Notes under the pieces: model-generated
Told to the model about the DNA's origin: nothing
Seen by the model: only the letters and a program-made list of their open reading frames with translations
Database searches by the model: none
Translations under genes and position numbers: made by a program
Assembly (NCBI RefSeq): GCF_013401515.1
Contig: NZ_CP058529.1
Location: forward strand, 1,984,001 to 2,048,000
From: Halorarum halophilum
GTDB taxonomy: Archaea > Halobacteriota > Halobacteria > Halobacteriales > Haloferacaceae
Length of the DNA: 64,000 nt
Direction: 5' to 3'
Shown here: positions 59,884-64,000 of the stretch, piece after piece
Position numbering within the stretch: the first letter of the stretch is position 1
Layout: every line of letters starts with the position of its first letter

Positions 59884-61263
59884 TTAGGCGGCGCGTTCGA
59901 GCGGGAGCGCCACGACAGACGCGTCGCCGGTGCCGACCAGCGCGTACCCCCCGGCGACCTCGACGGTGAACAGGGACGCACGCTCGCCAAACGACCGGCG
60001 GCGGGTCGCCTCGCCCGCGTCGGCGTCGACGGCGTACAGCGACCGCCCCTCGGCGTACCCCTCGACGACGGCGACGTCGGCGCTCGCGGCGGTCGGCCAC
60101 GCGTACCGCTCGCGCGGGTCGAACGACCAGCGGTGCTCGCCGTCGGGGAGCCCGAACGCCTCGGTTCGCGCCCCGCCGCCGCGGGTGTACAGCGTCCCCC
60201 GATCCGGGCCGAGTAGGAGGGGGTGGCCACCGTGAACGGGGGCGCGCCACGCGACCGAGCCGTCCGTGTCCAGCGCCAGCGTCTCGTCACCGGCGGCGTA
60301 CAGTACCCCCCGGTCACGGTCGAGGAGTGCCTCGCGGACCGGACGGCGTTCCCCCCACTCGCGCGTACCGTCGAAGGCGTACCAGTGGACGGGTCGGCCC
60401 ATCGTGTCGTCGTCGCCGAGGAAGAACACGCGATCGGCGGTCGCGGCGAGGGCGCGCCCCTCCGTCCCGGTGTCCACGTCGAAGCGCTTGCTCCCGTCGT
60501 GATCGAGGCAGGTGAGTTCCGTGCCGGCGGCGACGACGACGCCCTCGGGGGAGACCGCCACGTCCGCGACGCCGGCGAACGGATACGACCAGCGCAGCGT
60601 GCCGTCGGCGACGTCCACCGCGAACAACTCGGTGGGTAGCGGTTCCTCCGGCGTATCGTGGGAGTGTTCGGGCTCGAAGAACTCCCTCGACGTGACGTAG
60701 ACCGTCCCGTCGTGGACGCCGCGGACCGCCAGCGAGCGTTCGTGGCGCATGCTCCAGCCGACCTCGCCGGTCGCCCGGTCGAGCGCGCGGAGCGCTGTCC
60801 ACTCGTACTCGTCCGCGTGCCCCGTGACGGCGAACACGCGGTCGTCGGTGACGGTGACGCCCCACCGGTCGTCGCCGTCGTTCGGTTCGGCGTAGGCTCG
60901 CCCTTCGAGTTCACCCGGCGTCGACGTGTGCCACAGTTCGGTCCCGTCGGTCGGGTCCAGCGCGGCGACGGCGCTCGGGCCGCCCTCCGACGAGAGCGAT
61001 GCGTAGACGGCTCCGTCGTGCGTGTCCAGCCCGAGGACGTGCTGCTCCTCGACCGAGCGCGTCCACGCCGGCTTCCACTCCGGGAGGTCGTCCGGGGGCG
61101 TCGAGGAGGGCTCGGTCAAGGGGTCGTTCGTCCCGCTCCCGGTCGGCGACGCGGACGGCGAGTCGGTCGGTTCTCGGGTTCCGCCGGTCCGATCCGAGCA
61201 GCCGGCGACGGCGGGGAGGAGGGCTGCGCCTGCCAGTCTCAGCGCGGTTCTGCGGGAGACCAT
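59884..61263 (-). CDS. PQQ-like beta-propeller lipoprotein
   Basis: 459 residues from ATG 61261-61263. A Tat-like signal (SRRTALRLAGAALL) and lipobox AVAGC start it, then a Thr/Ser/Pro linker to about residue 60. The rest is a set of WD/PQQ-like blades with the repeated pattern strand-A-L-D-x-x-T-G-x-x-x-W, as in LRALDRATGEVGWSMRH and LFAVDVADGTLRWSYPF. About seven blades can be counted. Such proteins act outside the cell as scaffolds, or bind PQQ when special residues are present, which I cannot confirm. Function unknown. Confidence 0.85.
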   Translation of the reverse strand: MVSRRTALRLAGAALLPAVAGCSDRTGGTREPTDSPSASPTGSGTNDPLTEPSSTPPDDLPEWKPAWTRSVEEQHVLGLDTHDGAVYASLSSEGGPSAVAALDPTDGTELWHTSTPGELEGRAYAEPNDGDDRWGVTVTDDRVFAVTGHADEYEWTALRALDRATGEVGWSMRHERSLAVRGVHDGTVYVTSREFFEPEHSHDTPEEPLPTELFAVDVADGTLRWSYPFAGVADVAVSPEGVVVAAGTELTCLDHDGSKRFDVDTGTEGRALAATADRVFFLGDDDTMGRPVHWYAFDGTREWGERRPVREALLDRDRGVLYAAGDETLALDTDGSVAWRAPVHGGHPLLLGPDRGTLYTRGGGARTEAFGLPDGEHRWSFDPRERYAWPTAASADVAVVEGYAEGRSLYAVDADAGEATRRRSFGERASLFTVEVAGGYALVGTGDASVVALPLERAA

Positions 61264-61352
61264 GCCCTGACGCCGCGTCGCGCCCGGCATAAGCCTTCTA
61301 CTCGTTCGTCGGCGGGGGAGCTATCGATGTGTTGGCGAGGGGTTCCGCCCGC

Positions 61353-61889
61353 TCAGGCCTCGTGGAGCGTCACGTCGAGGTCGCCGTCGGCGACCTCCGC
61401 GGTCATCATCGTCGCGCCGTCGGCCCTGCCGACCCCCGTGGCCGAACCCGGATTCAACAGGCGAACGCCGTCGTGGACCTCGTCCTCGACCTCGTGGCTG
61501 TGGCCGCCGATCCCGACCATCGGCTCGTCGGCCCTCGCCCGGGTCGTGTCGGCGACGGCGTCCAGCCAGTCGTCCCGCCCCATGACGACCCCCTCGGTGC
61601 TGGATACCGCGCGCTCGACGGGGTTGACGATGCCGTGGACGACGACGAACGTGACGCCGCCGGCCTCGACGGACGCGACCGCGGGCAGGTCGACGTCGTC
61701 GGGGTCGGCGTTCCCGTACACGGCGGTCAGGTCCGGGGCGAGTTCGCGCACCTCGGCGAGCGCCTCGTGCGAGCCGAAGTCCCCGGCGTGGACGACGTGG
61801 TCGGCCGCGCGGACGCGGTCGCGGAACGGTGCGGGGAGCTGGTCCGCCTGCTCGGGGACGTGCGTGTCGGAGAGGATGGCGACCTCCAT
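61353..61889 (-). CDS. Metallophosphoesterase, YfcE/MJ0936 type
   Basis: 178 residues from ATG 61887-61889. The five metal motifs of the calcineurin-like family are present: ILSDTHVPEQ, HAGDFGS, YGNADPDD, VVHGIVNP and GGHSHEVED. LLNPGSATGVGRADGATMM is the usual YfcE ending. Such small enzymes hydrolyse phosphodiesters, often cyclic nucleotides, using two metal ions, Mn or Ni. Cytoplasmic and of normal length. Its physiological substrate is unknown. Confidence 0.92.
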   Translation of the reverse strand: MEVAILSDTHVPEQADQLPAPFRDRVRAADHVVHAGDFGSHEALAEVRELAPDLTAVYGNADPDDVDLPAVASVEAGGVTFVVVHGIVNPVERAVSSTEGVVMGRDDWLDAVADTTRARADEPMVGIGGHSHEVEDEVHDGVRLLNPGSATGVGRADGATMMTAEVADGDLDVTLHEA

Positions 61890-61987
61890 ACGACCGAGAT
61901 GTCGGACCGTCAATAAAATCTGGCGAGACGAGGCCCCGCATCCCACGAAGCGCGAACCGCGAACCCTGAACCGTGAGCCGTGCCCGG

Positions 61988-63304
61988 TTACGCGAAGTCG
62001 TCGTACGTCGGCCGGTCGTGCTCGCCGGGGAACTCGTCCACGGGCGCGGTCGTCTGGTCGCCAGACCGCATGTCCTTCACCGTCACGTTGCCGTCCGCGA
62101 GGTCCTGCTCGCCGACGATGACGACAGTCTCGGCGTTCACCGAGTCGGCGTAGCCCATCTGGGCGCCGAAACTCCGGCCCGCGAGGTCCGACTCGACGAC
62201 GTTGCCACGCTCGCGCAGGTCGCGGGCGACGCGCGCGGCGACGTCCCGGGTGTCGCCGACCCGGAGGACGTAGTAGTCCGTCGACAGCTCCGCGTCCGGC
62301 ATGACGCCGGCGCGTTCGAGCAGGAGCGTCAGCGGGGCGTATCCGGGGGCGACGCCCACCGCGGGAGTGGGCTGGCCGCCGAACTCCTCGATGAGGTCGT
62401 CGTAGCGCCCGCCGCCGAACACCGAGCGGGACACCTCGCCCGTCGAGTCGAAGCACTCGAAGACGGCGCCGGTGTAGTAGTCGAGCCCCCGTGCGGTCCG
62501 CAGAGAGAGGTCGCAGTGCTCGCCGGCCCCGAAGTCGTCGGTCGCCGCCAGCACCGCCTGCAGGTTCTCGACGGCGTCCGCCAGCCCCTCGGCCTCCGGC
62601 GCGAACTCGGTGAGTTCGTCGAGGTTCGCGGGGTCGGTGACGTCGAGCAGCGCGTCGAACTCGCGGGCCTGGTCGTACGCCAGGCCGGCGTCGTACAGCA
62701 GGTCGAGGTACTCGTCCTCGTCGACCTTCTCGGACTTGTCGACCGCGCGGATGGCGTCGGTCACGTCCACGTCGGCGTCGAACGAGCGGAGGAGGCTCCC
62801 GAGGATGTCGCGGTGGGAGACACGGAACTCGAAGTCGTCCGCCGTGAGCCCCAGGCCGGTGAGCGCGTCGGCCGCCACGGCGAGCACCTCCGCGTCGGCC
62901 TCCGGTTCGCTGGAGCCGAAGATGTCGACGTTCGTCTGGTAGAACTCCCTGAAGCGCCCCTGCTGGACCTGCTCGTAGCGCCAGAACGGTCGAGTGGACA
63001 TCCACTTCACGGGTTTGGACAGCTCCTGGGCCTTCGCGGCGTACATCCGCGCGACCGTCGGGGTCAGCTCCGGGGCGAGGGTGACGTGCCGGCCGCCGTG
63101 GTCCTCGAAGGCGTACAGCTCGTCGACGATGTCGTCGCCGCTCTTGTCGGTCCACATCTCGGCCCGCTCGAGCCGCGGGGTCTCGATCTCCCGGAAGCCG
63201 TACCGCCGGCCGGCGTCCTCGACGGCGTCGATGACCTCCCGGCGGGCGGCCATCTCGGGGGGATAGAAGTCGCGGAACCCCTTCAGGCGCTCGTACGTTG
63301 GCAT
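61988..63304 (-). CDS. hisS: Histidyl-tRNA synthetase
   Basis: 438 residues. A class II synthetase that loads histidine onto tRNA-His. It starts MPTYERLKGFRDFYPPEMAA. Motif 2 is WRYEQVQQGRFREFYQTNVDIFG, the histidine-binding loop RTARGLDYYTGAVFEC and motif 3 SVFGGGRYDDLIEEFGG with AVGVAPGYAPL. The C-terminal anticodon domain follows from about residue 335. ATG 63302-63304 is the only plausible start. It lies 98 bases from the phosphoesterase gene in the same direction. Confidence 0.94.
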   Translation of the reverse strand: MPTYERLKGFRDFYPPEMAARREVIDAVEDAGRRYGFREIETPRLERAEMWTDKSGDDIVDELYAFEDHGGRHVTLAPELTPTVARMYAAKAQELSKPVKWMSTRPFWRYEQVQQGRFREFYQTNVDIFGSSEPEADAEVLAVAADALTGLGLTADDFEFRVSHRDILGSLLRSFDADVDVTDAIRAVDKSEKVDEDEYLDLLYDAGLAYDQAREFDALLDVTDPANLDELTEFAPEAEGLADAVENLQAVLAATDDFGAGEHCDLSLRTARGLDYYTGAVFECFDSTGEVSRSVFGGGRYDDLIEEFGGQPTPAVGVAPGYAPLTLLLERAGVMPDAELSTDYYVLRVGDTRDVAARVARDLRERGNVVESDLAGRSFGAQMGYADSVNAETVVIVGEQDLADGNVTVKDMRSGDQTTAPVDEFPGEHDRPTYDDFA

Positions 63305-63471
63305 GGTTCGGGGTTTCGCGTGATTCGGTTTAAGGTCGTGGTTCTTCGGTGTGGGCGCGTGCTATCTCGAACCGTCGTCCACGAAGGTGAACACGATCAC
63401 CTCGAACGTGCTCGCCGCGATAGCCCCCCGGTGTTCGGATTCGCTGTCAAATTGGTTGCCGGTCCTCAGTT

Positions 63472-63596
63472 CCCGAAAGCCCCCGCGGCTGTCGGCTCCC
63501 GCGAGACACGCTATGCTCCTCGGCTCGCTGTACTCGCCTGCGGTGCTTGCGGCCTTGGGGGTCGCCGACAGCCGCGGCCCCTTTCAGTCCCACCCG
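63472..63596 (+). repeat. Non-coding repeat, copy B
   Basis: It begins cccgaaagcccccgcgg, contains cctgcggtgcttgcgg and ends with gcccctttcagtcccaccc, the same block order as copy A at 39051-39144. The end block is base-for-base identical over 21 positions. It lies directly before a copy of the type 2 repeat. Confidence 0.65.
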
Positions 63597-63609
63597 ACCG
63601 CAGCCTCGC

Positions 63610-63702
63610 CCTCCCCAGCCGATTCGCTCGTCGCTGCGCTCCTCGCTCATCCCTCGCACGACGTCGGCCGCGCACAGGGCGCGGCCGCCGCGCGCCACCG
63701 CG
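63610..63702 (+). repeat. Non-coding repeat type 2, copy 2
   Basis: It starts cctccccagccgatt, like the copy at 46074, shares a 41-base identical core (from cgctcctcgctcatccctcg through gcacag) and ends cgcgccaccgcg. It stops two bases before the stop codon of the acetyltransferase gene, so it may also serve as that gene's 3-prime end. Confidence 0.65.
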
Positions 63703-63704
63703 AG

Positions 63705-64000
63705 TCAGTTCGCACGATACCGAAGCCCGAACTCGCGTTCGAGCACGTCGTGCCAGTCCTCCTTCGCAACCGAATCCTCGGACTCGTTGCCGTCGACGAT
63801 GCGCGTCAACGAATCCGCGCGCAACTTCACGTGGCCCTCGTCGGTCGCCATCGAGACGACCGGGTCGCCGGTGAACGGCGATTCGGGGGCGGACTGGAGG
63901 TAGTCGCAGGTCGCCTCGAAGTAGGAGAGCTCCCGGGGGACGTCGCTGAACAGGTAGCGGTCCTGCCAGTCGTCGTCGCCGGGTTCGCGGTACTGTGTCA
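63705..64000 (-). CDS. C-terminus of arylamine N-acetyltransferase (partial)
   Basis: The last 98 codons of a leftward gene that begins beyond the window; the stop is at 63705-63707. The sequence has LSYFEATCDYLQSAPESPFTG, then DPVVSMATDEGHVKLRADSLTRI, then an acidic end VLEREFGLRYRAN. The pattern Y-x-x-x-C-x-x-x-Q-x-S-P-x-S-x-F followed by two strands is that of NAT enzymes, which move an acetyl group from acetyl-CoA to aryl amines. The Cys-His-Asp active site lies outside the window. Confidence 0.8.
   Translation of the reverse strand, partial: TQYREPGDDDWQDRYLFSDVPRELSYFEATCDYLQSAPESPFTGDPVVSMATDEGHVKLRADSLTRIVDGNESEDSVAKEDWHDVLEREFGLRYRAN

Overview
The window is chromosomal DNA of a halophilic archaeon (class Halobacteria). 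The evidence is a very high GC content, strongly acidic proteins, many twin-arginine (Tat) lipoproteins, leaderless genes with a TATA-like box about 27 bases upstream, and archaeal or haloarchaeal families (TrmY, Pus10, Nob1, aIF5B-type IF2, PAN, SecF-SecD order, halocyanin, HalOD1, DUF5789). I cannot place the genus. There are no rRNA genes, CRISPR arrays or intact insertion sequences; one tRNA-Pro is present.

1-9.3 kb is a loose, partly decaying region. It holds the end of a LamG-like secreted protein, an ATP-grasp enzyme, two close DUF5789 paralogues, small regulators (HalOD1, HTH-10), a broken IucA/IucC-type siderophore synthetase fragment, an intact peroxiredoxin and a frameshifted MFS transporter. 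It ends with tRNA-Pro(CGG) and trmY. 9.5-15.8 kb is one peptide/nickel-type ABC operon (binding protein, two permeases, two ATPases). 15.8-30 kb carries surface and signalling functions: a Tat-exported papain-like protein, a chemotaxis transducer, gamma-glutamyltransferase, a lipoprotein, an M28 peptidase, HTH regulators, pyroglutamyl peptidase, a lipid-linked sugar flippase and an amidohydrolase.

30.4-50.7 kb is mostly housekeeping: pus10, rnhB, secF-secD, pgi coupled to a CPBP membrane protease, a PRC-barrel protein with Nob1, infB, pyruvoyl arginine decarboxylase, PAN and pepF. Between the genes lie recurring non-coding repeats and hairpin arrays. 50.9-57.6 kb is a metal and redox island: a siderophore-type binding protein behind two palindromic operators, a zinc/manganese-type ABC operon, and, divergent from it, a two-domain multicopper oxidase with a two-domain halocyanin. 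57.7-64 kb has a second M28 peptidase, truA, a beta-propeller lipoprotein, a phosphoesterase, hisS, a composite repeat and the end of an arylamine N-acetyltransferase gene.

Three themes recur. tRNA maturation enzymes are scattered through the window (TrmY and Pus10 act on the same residues 54/55; TruA and HisS are also here). Iron biology appears as a dead synthetase fragment plus a live uptake protein with candidate iron-repressor operators. Peptide use appears as peptide ABC uptake with Ggt, Pcp, PepF and two M28 peptidases.
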